Shown here in pieces: positions 8,350 to 17,684 of a DNA stretch of 64,000 nt. The notes beneath the pieces are model-generated. The model ran no database searches. It worked only from the letters and a program-made list of their open reading frames with translations, and was not told the origin of the DNA. Source of the stretch: an uncultured Candidatus Saccharibacteria bacterium. GTDB lineage: Bacteria; Patescibacteriota; Saccharimonadia; Saccharimonadales; UBA4665. Location: the NCBI GenBank assembly GCA_937892705.1, contig CALBGR010000021.1:44505-108504 (forward strand). Reading direction: 5' to 3'. The position numbers were made by a program, and so were the translations under genes. Every line of letters begins with the position of its first letter. Position 1 is the first letter of the stretch.

Positions 8350-9802
8350 GCTAGCTAAAATACTTCTTTGTAAACCTTCTGATCAGCGAGGCGTGATGCT
8401 TATCACAATTATCACCGTTGGCATAATTGTGACCTTTGTAGGATTATCGCTTGCTGATCTCACCATTAATCAATACCACCGCACGTATGAAAATATATAC
8501 CGCGCAAATGCTACACTTGTCGCTGAAGCAGGCATCGAAAGAACACTCTACGAACTTAATAACAACAATGACTTCTCTGGTTATACTACCGAGCAAGAAT
8601 TTTTCAATGAAAACGGACGCGGTCGAGCAACATATACTACCCGTGTCATTGACGGTCCAAACGGACAAAAATTTATCGAATCCACTGGAAAAACCTATCG
8701 CGGAACCAACAAACTGGTAAGTAGCCGCAGTATACGGGTTAGCCTGGTAGGTACAGCCTCTACGGCACCTTCAGTATTTGCCGGTGCTGGCGGACTTATT
8801 TTAGGAGGCGCGGCTACTATCAACAATTCCGATATTCACGTAAACGGTTATATACAGATGTCTGGAGCAGCACGTATTGGCAGCGATTCACATCCCGTAA
8901 ATGTAAATGTAGCAAACGCTAATTGCCCTACTGGCAACAATCCTGGACCTACTTATCCAAGTGTCTGTGCCAGCGGCCAACCTATCAAGATACCTGACTG
9001 GAGCACCGTCAGTATCATCGGTACTGTTTGCGCCACCGGACAAACACAAGCCAAGTTTCCTGATTCACAGTGGAATAACAACCCTCCACAGATCCGCGCA
9101 GGAGCAAGTGGTGGCAGTGGATTAGTGCCAGGCTGTGTAGCCCCAATAGCTCCAATGCCTGAATACAACCGCACAGAACACATTTCCCGCATGACTACTA
9201 CTGGCAGCATGGCAAGCAACACCTACAACTGCAACAACTGGATAAGCGGCAGCGAATTTAAACGAACCTGGCCAGCGAATCTAACATTAACCGGCAATGT
9301 CTCTATCGGCAGTTCTTGTGATCTTACCATAACCGGTGATGTATATATAACTGGCAACTTTTCTGTCAGCGGAGGCGCAACCATAAGAATTGCTGACAGC
9401 CTAGGAACAACTGTACCGACTATAGTAGTGGACGGCACTGTAAGCTTAGGCGGTGGCGGCAAAATCCTTGCAAACTCTAGTGGCACTACTGTACAGATTA
9501 TTAGCTTCAAAAGCACAGCACCTTGCAATCCTAACTGTACAAACGTTACTGGCACCGACCTATACAACTCCAGCAAACAACAAAACGTTACCGTGGACGG
9601 CGGCGGCAGTTACCCTGGCGTAGGTGTATGGGCATACTGGTCGAAAGCAAAAATCTCAGGCAGCGGCCTTGTCGGTTCAGTCATTGGCCAAACTATCGAC
9701 ATGGAAGGAGCCGGCAACATTACCTTTGGAACATCTCTTTCGTCGGGTACTACCACCTGGACTATACGAAGCTACCAGCGCATATTTGAGGAAGTAAATT
9801 AG
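8342..9802 (+). CDS. PilX/GspK-like minor pilin with repetitive C-terminal domain
   Basis: The N-terminus has a hydrophobic segment preceded by QRG, reading GVMLITIITVGIIVTFVGLS. It lacks both the Phe1 and the Glu5 of ordinary pilins, as in GspK/PilX-type tip proteins. The motif YRANATLVAEAGIERTLYEL follows, as in PilX N-terminal domains. From about residue 150 to the end the protein is rich in Gly, Ser, Thr and Asn with short beta-strand-like repeats (GNVSIGSSCDLTITGDVYIT is an example), resembling bactofilin or adhesin-like beta-helices. It may form the exposed pilus tip. At 486 residues it is longer than classical PilX. Confidence 0.8.
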   Translation: MNKLAKILLCKPSDQRGVMLITIITVGIIVTFVGLSLADLTINQYHRTYENIYRANATLVAEAGIERTLYELNNNNDFSGYTTEQEFFNENGRGRATYTTRVIDGPNGQKFIESTGKTYRGTNKLVSSRSIRVSLVGTASTAPSVFAGAGGLILGGAATINNSDIHVNGYIQMSGAARIGSDSHPVNVNVANANCPTGNNPGPTYPSVCASGQPIKIPDWSTVSIIGTVCATGQTQAKFPDSQWNNNPPQIRAGASGGSGLVPGCVAPIAPMPEYNRTEHISRMTTTGSMASNTYNCNNWISGSEFKRTWPANLTLTGNVSIGSSCDLTITGDVYITGNFSVSGGATIRIADSLGTTVPTIVVDGTVSLGGGGKILANSSGTTVQIISFKSTAPCNPNCTNVTGTDLYNSSKQQNVTVDGGGSYPGVGVWAYWSKAKISGSGLVGSVIGQTIDMEGAGNITFGTSLSSGTTTWTIRSYQRIFEEVN

Positions 9803-9845
9803 GATCGACTTTGATATAATGACATACGAAGGAACTTATGCTTTG

Positions 9846-10925
9846 ATGGGCAGCATAAAAACACCGTTATTTTTTAAAGACAAACCGCTTTTCGGATTTG
9901 ATATTGGCACAGGCTCAATTAAAGTCATGCAGGTTGGGTCAGAAGCACGTAAAAAACGTCCCGTAGTTGGATATGGCATGATCCGGTTCGATGGCACTAA
10001 AACTATGCGGGATGGTGAAATTATAGACATCAAAACGGTTGCAAAAGTCGCCAAAGAACTCTTCCAGCATCAACTTATCGGTGATATCACTACCCATCGT
10101 GTTGCGCTGTCGGTCCCAACATTTCGAACATATACTCGCGAGTTACAACTACCCAAAATGAGCGACAAAGAACTCGCCCAGGCAGTGCAGGCAGAAGCAG
10201 AACAATATATACCGCGCCCACTTGATGAATTGTACATAGATCACACTATTACAGCACGTACAGAAAACGAAATTACTGTGTACATGGTAGCCGTTCCACG
10301 CAATATCGTTGATTCCTATATCAACCTTACCCAAGTTCTCGGCCTTGAAGCAGTATTCATTGAACCTAGTATTATTTCTTCCACAAGATTGCTTGGGCTT
10401 GATACTCATAATGAAATACCTGGTGTGCTCGTAGATTTCGGCACCCGCTCTGCAGACGTGTCAATTTTCGACAACCAGCGAGTTACCGTATCAGGCACAG
10501 TACAATCTGGTGGTGATTTATTTACTGAACGCATCAAAGACGCACTAGGGGTTAATCAAGAAGAAGCAACACTTATTAAAACCAAATACGGCTTAAGCCT
10601 GAGTAAAAAACAGGCCGAGATTCGTAAAGCCGTAGAACCGCTTCTCAGCCAAACGATCAAAGAAGTAAAGCGCATGGTGCGCTACTACGAAGAACGCGGC
10701 GACAACACAAACAAAATCGGTCAAATTATAACCATGGGCGGCGGAGCCAATATGCCTGGATTAAATGACTATCTCACTGAACACTTGCGCATGCCAGTGC
10801 GTATGTTTGATCCATGGCAAGTACTTGATTATGGCAAGCTGCAACCACCTAGTTACGCAGAGCGGTCAATGTACATGACAGTAGCTGGTTTGGGTCTTGT
10901 GTCGTCAAAAGGAGTGATCACATGA
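9846..10925 (+). CDS. pilM: Type IV pilus assembly protein PilM
   Basis: PilM is a cytoplasmic actin-like (ASKHA) ATPase that binds the N-terminus of PilN and links the inner-membrane complex to the motor. The phosphate-1 motif FGFDIGTGSIKVMQVG is at the N-terminus, VLVDFGTRSADVSIF forms the second phosphate loop, and ITMGGGANMPGLNDYL the adenosine motif. An earlier ATG overlaps a TATAAT hexamer at 9815-9820, so the second ATG, beginning MGSIKTPLFF and preceded by GAAGGA, is the better start. It overlaps pilN by 4 bp. Confidence 0.93.
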   Translation: MGSIKTPLFFKDKPLFGFDIGTGSIKVMQVGSEARKKRPVVGYGMIRFDGTKTMRDGEIIDIKTVAKVAKELFQHQLIGDITTHRVALSVPTFRTYTRELQLPKMSDKELAQAVQAEAEQYIPRPLDELYIDHTITARTENEITVYMVAVPRNIVDSYINLTQVLGLEAVFIEPSIISSTRLLGLDTHNEIPGVLVDFGTRSADVSIFDNQRVTVSGTVQSGGDLFTERIKDALGVNQEEATLIKTKYGLSLSKKQAEIRKAVEPLLSQTIKEVKRMVRYYEERGDNTNKIGQIITMGGGANMPGLNDYLTEHLRMPVRMFDPWQVLDYGKLQPPSYAERSMYMTVAGLGLVSSKGVIT

Positions 10926-11530
10926 TTAATCTGCTTCCACCAGACCTAAAACAATCATTGGCATTTGCGCATTACAACACAAAGCTCATAAAGATTATTA
11001 CTGGGCTGGGCATTGGTATTGCTGGCATATGCATCACACTAATCGCAGGACTGGTTTATCTGCAAATGGAAATCAATGCTGCGCAAGATTCTGTGGATGA
11101 TACGAAAGCATTCCTAAAGCAACAACAAGAAGCCGAAACAATCGCCCGGGTAGAAGATATAAGCAGCAGCCTGAAGCTTGTCGTAAATGTATTGTCTCAG
11201 GAGATACTATTTTCAAAACTCTTACGACAAGTCGGAGCAGTCATGCCGCCCGATACCGTGCTACAAGATCTCAGGTTGAGTAATGAATTAAATGGCGCCA
11301 TTGAATTAAAAGCAGGCGCAAAAGATTATAATTCCGCCACCCAAATTCAAGTTAACCTTGAAAAATCACCAAATAGTATTTTCGAAAAAGCTGATCTCGA
11401 AGATGTCAGCTGTCGCTCAGGTGAAGGTGCTGATAATGCTTACCCTTGCCAGGCAAGCCTTACCGCCGTATTTAACAAAGACAATGACTTCACTCTGCTC
11501 AATCCAAAGAAGCCGGGAGGATCACAATGA
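10922..11530 (+). CDS. pilN: PilN-like inner-membrane pilus protein
   Basis: The protein starts with the PilN motif MINLLPPDLKQSL, which docks into the groove of PilM. One membrane segment follows at about residues 24-48, then a coiled coil and a small ferredoxin-like domain. The length of 202 residues is normal. It overlaps pilM and the next gene by 4 bp each, which indicates translational coupling. Confidence 0.92.
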   Translation: MINLLPPDLKQSLAFAHYNTKLIKIITGLGIGIAGICITLIAGLVYLQMEINAAQDSVDDTKAFLKQQQEAETIARVEDISSSLKLVVNVLSQEILFSKLLRQVGAVMPPDTVLQDLRLSNELNGAIELKAGAKDYNSATQIQVNLEKSPNSIFEKADLEDVSCRSGEGADNAYPCQASLTAVFNKDNDFTLLNPKKPGGSQ

Positions 11531-12135
11531 CATCTAAGAAGCTGTTCTACATCCTGCTTGGCTTTGTAGCTATACTCATTGTTATCGCAAGTGCCTTGAC
11601 TTATCAAGGACTTAGCATGCTCCAGAAAAAAGGCAACAAACTAACTGAACTCAAAACACAACAAGCTGCACTGCGCATCCGTCAGGCCGACCTTGAAACT
11701 GCCAAGCACGACGTCAAAAAATACGAAGAACTAGAAAAAATCAGCAAAGCTATCGTGCCACAAGAAAAAGACCAGGCACGTACAGTCCGTGAGATCGTGG
11801 TCATTGCTCAAGAATCAGGCATACCACTAGAATCCATACAATTCCCATCATCAGAGCTCGGCGCACCTAAGGGCAAAAACAGTAAATCAAAAATTAATCC
11901 ATCAACAACACAACTCACTCCTGTACCAGGTGCGAATGGTCTGTACGCCATGGAGATATCTGTTAAATCCGATAGCAAAGCACCTGTACGATACAATCAG
12001 CTGCTAAACTTCCTTGAACGTCTTGAACAAAATCGACGCACCGCTCATGTGACCAACATCGCCATAGATCCGTATAAGGATAATCGTAATTTAATTACTT
12101 TCACTATTACATTAAACGTATACATAAAGCCATGA
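11527..12135 (+). CDS. pilO: PilO-like inner-membrane pilus protein
   Basis: One N-terminal membrane segment (LFYILLGFVAILIVIASALT) is followed by a coiled coil of about 50 residues and a periplasm-side domain. Order, size (202 residues) and topology match PilO, which pairs with PilN. The sequence is weakly conserved, so the call leans on its position between pilN and the small membrane protein gene and on its topology. Confidence 0.8.
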   Translation: MTSKKLFYILLGFVAILIVIASALTYQGLSMLQKKGNKLTELKTQQAALRIRQADLETAKHDVKKYEELEKISKAIVPQEKDQARTVREIVVIAQESGIPLESIQFPSSELGAPKGKNSKSKINPSTTQLTPVPGANGLYAMEISVKSDSKAPVRYNQLLNFLERLEQNRRTAHVTNIAIDPYKDNRNLITFTITLNVYIKP

Positions 12136-12431
12136 ATATAGACAAAGACACACTTATTAGTAAAATAAATGCCCTACTTGCGCTCATTCAGCGTCATGCG
12201 TTATTTTTAGGTATTGTGGGTTTTAGCCTTGTATACGGCTACATAATCTGGCAAGTATCTTCACTTGTTGCCGTTGAGCCTAGCGAAAAAGAAATATCCG
12301 AACAACTAAAGCGCGCCCCGCGTCCAAAACTTGATAAAGAAGCTGCTCGGATTATAGAAAATCTAGAATCAGAAAATATCAACGTTCAGACCGTCTTGAA
12401 CGAAGCACGCGAAAATCCGTTTAGTGAATAA
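12132..12431 (+). CDS. Small membrane protein at the end of the pilus operon
   Basis: A 99-residue protein with a single membrane segment at about residues 23-43 (ALFLGIVGFSLVYGYIIWQV), and a basic and acidic C-terminal tail without Cys or a lipobox. Its start overlaps the pilO stop by 4 bp, so it is co-expressed with the PilMNO complex. The position suggests a PilP-like accessory role, but no PilP motif is seen. I do not recognise the family. Confidence 0.75.
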   Translation: MNIDKDTLISKINALLALIQRHALFLGIVGFSLVYGYIIWQVSSLVAVEPSEKEISEQLKRAPRPKLDKEAARIIENLESENINVQTVLNEARENPFSE

Positions 12432-12443
12432 GTTGTGCTTTAA

Positions 12444-13208
12444 CTAATCTTCATCAATAATCGGACGACCGTTTTTAAACGCCTCGACAGCATTATTAAG
12501 AATTGCTATCTGTCGTTTTGGATCTGCCACATAGCTAAAACGGTACGTAGTCTCATCACCTTCGGTAGAAAGCCGTATAGAACCGTAATTAAATAAATGC
12601 TGGAAGATATTTTCCTGCCGATAACTCGCATCCTCAATATTCGCCAAGCTTACTGTTTGCTCGTGCTTTGAGAATAAACTGTGTTGAATCTCCTGAATAA
12701 CACTCTCATTAGTTAGAAAAAACTTGTTCTGAACATACACGTACGCGGCTATAAAACCACCGATTAAAAAGAGTAAGCACAGTAAAATTGCCAACATGCT
12801 GACCGAGGCTACCGATGGCAAATTATCAGGATTTGCAGCAGAGTTACGGAATGAACTATAGAAAGGTATTGCACTTAACAAAAACACCACCATAAAACCT
12901 ACAAAACCAAAAATCGGTACAAGTCCGATTGGATGCCTGCGAACCGCACTAATTACATACTCCCCTTCACTTAAATTGAGTGATGGGTATTTCTTGCGCG
13001 ATTCTTCGTGACGTGCGCGTGCTTGCTCACTAATTTTTGGAGGTATAGGGTCAAGCGGACGAGTCATGTGCACCACTTGCGGATGAGCATGTACTTGTTG
13101 TAGCGTATGAGATGCAGGTGGGTGCAAATACAATGGCCTGCCTTCTGTGTCATATGCTACTGGTTTGGAATAATCAGGCTCTGCTGTGTGTTGGTTTTTT
13201 GGATCCAT
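12444..13208 (-). CDS. Membrane protein with bacterial PH (bPH2/YdbS-like) domain
   Basis: The N-terminal 90 residues are polar and proline-rich. Two membrane segments follow at about 105-127 and 142-163. After them comes a bPH2-type domain: VQNKFFLTNESVIQEIQHS, the basic EQTVSLANIEDASYRQENIF, and GSIRLSTEGDETTYRFSYVADPKRQ. Such proteins are widespread membrane proteins of unclear function. It converges with the pilus operon, 12 bp from its last gene. A TATAAT hexamer ends exactly 6 nt before the ATG, which predicts a leaderless mRNA. Confidence 0.8.
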   Translation of the reverse strand: MDPKNQHTAEPDYSKPVAYDTEGRPLYLHPPASHTLQQVHAHPQVVHMTRPLDPIPPKISEQARARHEESRKKYPSLNLSEGEYVISAVRRHPIGLVPIFGFVGFMVVFLLSAIPFYSSFRNSAANPDNLPSVASVSMLAILLCLLFLIGGFIAAYVYVQNKFFLTNESVIQEIQHSLFSKHEQTVSLANIEDASYRQENIFQHLFNYGSIRLSTEGDETTYRFSYVADPKRQIAILNNAVEAFKNGRPIIDED

Positions 13209-13215
13209 ACCCCTA

Positions 13216-14262
13216 TTATATCAGGTTGGTCTGCTCAGCATTTTGGGCTGATGGCTGCACTTTACCCAAGTGAATATACGCTTTATGAGTTACTTTCCGG
13301 CCTCGCGGCGTACGCTCAAGCATACCGATCTGCATGAGATATGGCTCAAAAAAATCTTCTATAGTCGTACGTTCATCGCCAGTAATTGCTGCCAACGTAT
13401 CCACGCCCACCGGACCACCACCATGATGATCAATAATTGCTTCCAATAACCTACGATCAGCAGCGTCAAGGCCGATCGCATCTATTTCCAGTAAATCTAG
13501 TGCATTGTGAGCTACAGTAGTATCTATAACACCATCGCCATTGATGTCTGCATAGTCCCGCACACGCTTTAACAATCTGTTAGCAATACGTGGCGTTAAT
13601 CGCGACCGCGCCGCAATAATATCAGCAGCCTCTGGATAAATTGCCACACCTAAAATATTTGCTGAACGGTTTATAATCTTAGCAATTTCCTCAGGTGTGT
13701 AAAATTCTAAACGATGCATAATGCCAAATCTATCACGTAGCGGCGCCGCTAATGCTCCCGTTCGTGTTGTTGCGCCAATAATAGTAAATCTCGGCAAGTC
13801 TAAACGGAGACTTTTTGCACTTGGACCCTTTCCAAGCATAATATCCAGCTTGAAATCCTCCATTGCCGAATACAACACCTCTTCAACACTTCGATGCAAC
13901 CGATGGATTTCATCAATAAACAAAATGTCGCCATCCTGCAAATTAGTAAGCAGACTTGCCAGATCTGCCGCTCTTGCAACTGCTGGTCCGCTTGTGATAC
14001 GTATTTGCGACCCCATCTCATTCGCAATCACACTTGCCATAGTAGTCTTACCCAGTCCTGGCGGCCCATACAATAGCACATGATCTATCGGTTCACCTCG
14101 TTTTTTTGCAGCTTCTATTGCCAACTTGATATTTTTCTTTAAACGCTCCTGGCCAATATAACTCGCAAAATCTTTTGGACGCAGCGTATTTTCAAGCTGC
14201 TGCTCTTCCTGGCCAGTATCATCATCCGGCACGTGTGTGTTTACTATCCGCTCAATAGCCAT
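13216..14262 (-). CDS. ruvB: RuvB, Holliday junction branch-migration motor
   Basis: RuvB forms hexameric rings that drive branch migration with RuvA. The 348-residue protein has Walker A GPPGLGKTTMASVIANE, Walker B FIDEIHRL, sensor I GATTRTGALAAPLRDRFGI, and the C-terminal winged helix LMQIGMLERTPRGRKVTHKAY that binds DNA. It is in one operon with ruvA and ruvC on the same strand, in the order ruvC-ruvA-ruvB, with gaps of only a few bases. Confidence 0.98.
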   Translation of the reverse strand: MAIERIVNTHVPDDDTGQEEQQLENTLRPKDFASYIGQERLKKNIKLAIEAAKKRGEPIDHVLLYGPPGLGKTTMASVIANEMGSQIRITSGPAVARAADLASLLTNLQDGDILFIDEIHRLHRSVEEVLYSAMEDFKLDIMLGKGPSAKSLRLDLPRFTIIGATTRTGALAAPLRDRFGIMHRLEFYTPEEIAKIINRSANILGVAIYPEAADIIAARSRLTPRIANRLLKRVRDYADINGDGVIDTTVAHNALDLLEIDAIGLDAADRRLLEAIIDHHGGGPVGVDTLAAITGDERTTIEDFFEPYLMQIGMLERTPRGRKVTHKAYIHLGKVQPSAQNAEQTNLI

Positions 14263-14268
14263 ACATCA

Positions 14269-14844
14269 TCATCCCTTTTTTAGTGCTAGTCTTACTCGCT
14301 CTTCTGTAGGTAGACTAGGGTCAATCTTATCCAACGCTATTTGTGCATCAGCCTCAGTAAATCCAAGTGCCACAAGAGCTTGCAATGCCTCGTCTTGCGG
14401 ATTAATGCCTGCACGACTCACCACACCCTCAGCTGCTTCACCTACTGGCACACCTACCTTGTCTCGTAGTTCAACTACTATCTGTTCGGCAGCCCGCTTA
14501 CCAACACCTTTTGCGCCCTGCAAAAATTTCACATCACCATTTGCAATCGCCATCCGTACTCTATCGCTTGGACCAATATCCAGCACTGCCAATGCTACCT
14601 TTGGTCCAACATTCTTTACGCTCAATAGCTGCTCAAAAAGCGATTTTGTCGCAACATCAATAAATCCATACAGGTCATGAGCATCTTCTTTGATATGTTC
14701 ATGAATATACAACTTTACTTCTTTACCAACCGCCAGTTTTTCTGCATCGGTAGCGGTTACAAATATGCCGTACCCCACACCGGCACATTCCAGTACGACA
14801 CTCTGTGTATTCTCGGTAACAATCCCTCTAAGCGTTACAATCAT
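14269..14844 (-). CDS. ruvA: RuvA, Holliday junction binding subunit
   Basis: RuvA tetramers bind the four-way junction and load RuvB. The N-terminal OB-fold begins MIVTLRGIVTENTQSVVLE. The helix-hairpin-helix region has LLSVKNVGPKVALAVLD and FLQGAKGVGKRAAEQIVVEL, and the C-terminal domain that contacts RuvB ends in LPTEERVRLALKK. The length of about 191 residues is usual. The ATG is preferred to a GTG one codon earlier. Confidence 0.97.
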   Translation of the reverse strand: MIVTLRGIVTENTQSVVLECAGVGYGIFVTATDAEKLAVGKEVKLYIHEHIKEDAHDLYGFIDVATKSLFEQLLSVKNVGPKVALAVLDIGPSDRVRMAIANGDVKFLQGAKGVGKRAAEQIVVELRDKVGVPVGEAAEGVVSRAGINPQDEALQALVALGFTEADAQIALDKIDPSLPTEERVRLALKKG

Positions 14845-14852
14845 CACACCTA

Positions 14853-15323
14853 TTATCTCATACTTTGTGCATGCATAAGCGCAGCAGCAATGGCATCTGC
14901 GCAGTCATCAGGTTTTGGTACTTCTTTTAATCCTAAAGTTATGCGCACCATTTCTTGCATTTGTTTTTTATCTGCTCGCCCATAGCCTGTCAGTGCTTGT
15001 TTAATTTGCAGCGGGGTGTATTCAAAAATCTCCAACCCCGCCTGTCTGCCACACAAAAGCACTACGCCTCGAGCTTGCGCTACTGTCATTGCAGTTGTGA
15101 CATTTTGCGCAAAAAACAGTTTTTCGACCGACATCACATTCGGCTTCGTATCAGCAATAATTTCAGTTAGCTCATCATAAATAGTCTGAAGACGTACTGC
15201 ATCATCTTCTTTCACGGGTGTACGAATGATACCTGCATCAACAAGCTTCACCTGTCCGTTGAGAGATTCAATAACACCAAAACCTAAAATCCCTGTGCCT
15301 GGGTCAATTCCGAGAATCCGCAT
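14853..15323 (-). CDS. ruvC: RuvC, Holliday junction resolvase
   Basis: RuvC nicks symmetric strands of Holliday junctions. The RNase H-like fold shows the acidic metal-binding residues: the first Asp in RILGIDPGTG, a Glu in MSVEKLFFAQN, and the C-terminal pair in KPDDCADAIAAA. The length of 156 residues is at the short end of normal. It overlaps the upstream phosphatase gene by 20 bp and precedes ruvA by 8 bp, so translation is probably coupled. Confidence 0.97.
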   Translation of the reverse strand: MRILGIDPGTGILGFGVIESLNGQVKLVDAGIIRTPVKEDDAVRLQTIYDELTEIIADTKPNVMSVEKLFFAQNVTTAMTVAQARGVVLLCGRQAGLEIFEYTPLQIKQALTGYGRADKKQMQEMVRITLGLKEVPKPDDCADAIAAALMHAQSMR

Positions 15324-16089
15324 ATACTTTTATAAGTTCCTCATGAATTAAACCATTACTCATAATGGCGCCATTTACCGGCCGATCGTACCGTTGCTCA
15401 TTGCCATCAAGATCTGTCACCTTTCCGCCAGCTTCTTCAATAATAACTTTTAGTGCTGCCACATCATGGACCGTATGATGCGGAAAAATTCGCCCTTCAA
15501 TCACACCTTCGGCTAAAGTACACCCTGCATGCACCAAGCCTGGCGAGCTATTGACAAACACCCGTTTTTCAGCCAACTTACGCACCAGTTCAACATTATT
15601 AAACACATCTCGCAATCGGCTGCTCGAGGAGCCAATTCGTATATCTTCTTTGCCCCATTTTCGGCGTGACACCGTTATTGGCTGTCCGTTGCAAAATGCG
15701 CCTTTTCCTATAGCAGCATGATACAGCTCATCTGTCCATGGGTTATACGCCACCCCAACCACCGGCCTACCATCATCCACAAAAGCGAGCGAAAACATTG
15801 AAGTAGGCACGTGAATCATAAAAGCTACCGTACCGTCTATTGGATCACAAACCCACAGTTTGGTGCGTTCCGGCATCCAATTAGCTTCTTCGCCAATGAC
15901 ACCATATTCTGGAAAATGACCTTGGACTTTTTTGATAAGTAGTTCGTTAATTTCTGTATCAGCGATTGTAACTGGCGTATTGTCAGTTTTAATCGTAACT
16001 TTCTGGTCAATACGATAATATTTTTTCATTATCGCGCCAGCTTCCCTTGCTATATCATGAGCAAAGGCCAATTCTCTTTCGTACACCAT
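15304..16089 (-). CDS. Inositol monophosphatase family phosphatase
   Basis: The metal- and substrate-binding motifs are present: GEEANW, WVCDPIDGTVAFM (the family signature, with Ala where Asn is usual) and the C-terminal HTVHDVAALKVIIEEAGG. Members hydrolyse sugar phosphates such as inositol 1-phosphate, histidinol phosphate or PAP; the substrate cannot be told from sequence. The 261-residue length is normal. It overlaps ruvC by 20 bp and follows the YebC-type gene by 4 bp, so it is likely co-transcribed with the ruv genes. Confidence 0.85.
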   Translation of the reverse strand: MVYERELAFAHDIAREAGAIMKKYYRIDQKVTIKTDNTPVTIADTEINELLIKKVQGHFPEYGVIGEEANWMPERTKLWVCDPIDGTVAFMIHVPTSMFSLAFVDDGRPVVGVAYNPWTDELYHAAIGKGAFCNGQPITVSRRKWGKEDIRIGSSSSRLRDVFNNVELVRKLAEKRVFVNSSPGLVHAGCTLAEGVIEGRIFPHHTVHDVAALKVIIEEAGGKVTDLDGNEQRYDRPVNGAIMSNGLIHEELIKVYADSRN

Positions 16090-16093
16090 ATAA

Positions 16094-16822
16094 CTAGCTT
16101 AGCAGCTCATCAGGAATATCAAAATTGACGTGAGTGTTTACCACATCATCCAGACCTTCAAGCGCATCCATAAGCCGCATAATTTTACCCGCAGTTTCCT
16201 TATCATTGATTGCTACAGTGTTGTTCGGCACAAATGTCTGCTCCGCCTCAATCACCTCTACACCAGCTTCTTTCAGCGCATCACGAACTTTTGTCAAATT
16301 TTTTGGCGCGGTATAAACCACTAATTCACCATCTTCTTCTTGCACATCATCAGCGCCTGCGTCCAAAGCCTGCAGCACTAAATCATCACCGCTACCTTTG
16401 ATACGAATCATACCTTTTCGGTCAAACTGAAAGGCTACCGCACCCCGTTCCGCAATATTGCCGCCGTGCTTACTGAATGCCAATCGCACTTCAGGATATG
16501 TACGGTTTACATTATCTGTAGCACATTCAACCAATACTGCCACACCACCCGGGCCATAACCTTCATACATCACTTCCTGGATCTGTTCACCACCTAGTTT
16601 TCCCAGGCCACGATCGATTGACCGCTGAATATTCGTATTAGGCATGTTCGCAGCACGCGCCTTTTCGATCGCTAATGCCAGCGCCGGATTCATATCCGGA
16701 TCCCCACCATTTTTAGCAGCCAGAGCAATCTGATTGCCAATCTTTGTAAACAACGCTCCACGCTTTGCATCTTCAACTGCTTTGCCACGCTTAATCTTTG
16801 ACCATTTATTATGTCCAGCCAT
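16094..16822 (-). CDS. YebC/PmpR-type protein (DUF28)
   Basis: Full-length at 242 residues with the invariant start MAGHNKWSKIKRGKAVEDAK and the motif EVMYEGYGPGGVAVLVECATDNVNRT. Family members act as transcriptional regulators in some bacteria and, in recent work on TACO1-like homologues, help ribosomes past difficult peptide motifs. The gene sits directly upstream of the phosphatase-ruv operon, a common association. A GGAG ribosome-binding site lies about 9 nt before the ATG. Confidence 0.95.
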   Translation of the reverse strand: MAGHNKWSKIKRGKAVEDAKRGALFTKIGNQIALAAKNGGDPDMNPALALAIEKARAANMPNTNIQRSIDRGLGKLGGEQIQEVMYEGYGPGGVAVLVECATDNVNRTYPEVRLAFSKHGGNIAERGAVAFQFDRKGMIRIKGSGDDLVLQALDAGADDVQEEDGELVVYTAPKNLTKVRDALKEAGVEVIEAEQTFVPNNTVAINDKETAGKIMRLMDALEGLDDVVNTHVNFDIPDELLS

Positions 16823-16875
16823 ACTACAACTCCATCACACTAATAACTTTTCTTATCTGTTATTATACCAGGTTG

Positions 16876-17526
16876 CTAGAGGTTTATTTCTTTTTCCAGA
16901 CACTTACTCAATTTTTGCACGTCAGGAATAACAATCCTGCCTCGCTTCACACTAATAAGATGCTGCTGTTTTAGTTTTTGTATCTGTCGATTAATCGTTT
17001 CACGCGATAATCCTGCCCTTGACGCCAAATCTTTCTCGCTGATACGCAACACTGCCTTGCCATCTTCCCAATCATACAAACGCACTTCCGAGAGCAATTC
17101 ATAAATCAGTCTGCTTTTTGCAGTGCCAGTCATAAGACACAGCACCCTACTGAGGGTACTATCCATATCAAAAAATATTTTTGTTAATAATCCATACAAC
17201 ACATTTGCATTTGACCGCAAAAACCGCAACACCTCGCCAGTAGGAGCGCGATAAATTTCTACAACAGTTTCTGCTTCAAAAAAATACTTGTTTGGCAAAT
17301 GTGTCAGCGCTGGAACCAAAGGAAAACACATAGGCGCCTTGAAGATACGCACCACGATCTGATCACCTCTATACGAAATAGCATACTGCTTCACCACTCC
17401 ATTTTTTAGAAAGTACAACCATTCTGATGCCTCACCAGGAAATAAAAGTATCTGACCTTTCTCATAACGCTGACAGGAATATCTATCAAAATATTCCTGC
17501 ATTGTCTGTGCTAAATCTGTGGTCAT
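16876..17526 (-). CDS. Crp/Fnr family transcription regulator (first of two)
   Basis: An N-terminal cyclic-nucleotide-binding-like beta-barrel covers about residues 18-120 (EKGQILLFPGEASEWLYFLK). A long dimer helix follows, then a winged helix-turn-helix with ISEKDLASRAGLSRETINRQ near residue 165. The FNR cysteine cluster is absent, so oxygen sensing by iron-sulfur is unlikely, and the effector is unknown. A symmetric Crp-type box lies in the divergent intergenic region, which suggests it controls itself and the membrane-protein gene on the other side. Confidence 0.88.
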   Translation of the reverse strand: MTTDLAQTMQEYFDRYSCQRYEKGQILLFPGEASEWLYFLKNGVVKQYAISYRGDQIVVRIFKAPMCFPLVPALTHLPNKYFFEAETVVEIYRAPTGEVLRFLRSNANVLYGLLTKIFFDMDSTLSRVLCLMTGTAKSRLIYELLSEVRLYDWEDGKAVLRISEKDLASRAGLSRETINRQIQKLKQQHLISVKRGRIVIPDVQKLSKCLEKEINL

Positions 17527-17588
17527 AAGCGACCCCTATTTTACACTATATACCTGTATCTATTAATAATTCTTAAATTAGCCTTAAG

Positions 17589-17606
17589 AAGTGATAAAAA
17601 TCACTT
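17589..17606. promoter_or_regulatory. Crp/Fnr-type operator palindrome
   Basis: AAGTGAT and ATCACTT form perfect 7-bp half sites around a 4-bp A-tract, which is the architecture of Crp/Fnr boxes. The site lies between the divergently transcribed Crp/Fnr gene and a small membrane-protein gene. A TATAAA-like -10 for the plus-strand gene starts only about 6 bp beyond the palindrome. Confidence 0.65.
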
Positions 17607-17684
17607 ATTTGATATAAAATTTGTTATTTTATTGGCTTTCAAATCAATGCACAATCCATTAATAAAGCAAATACCGAGGCAACT

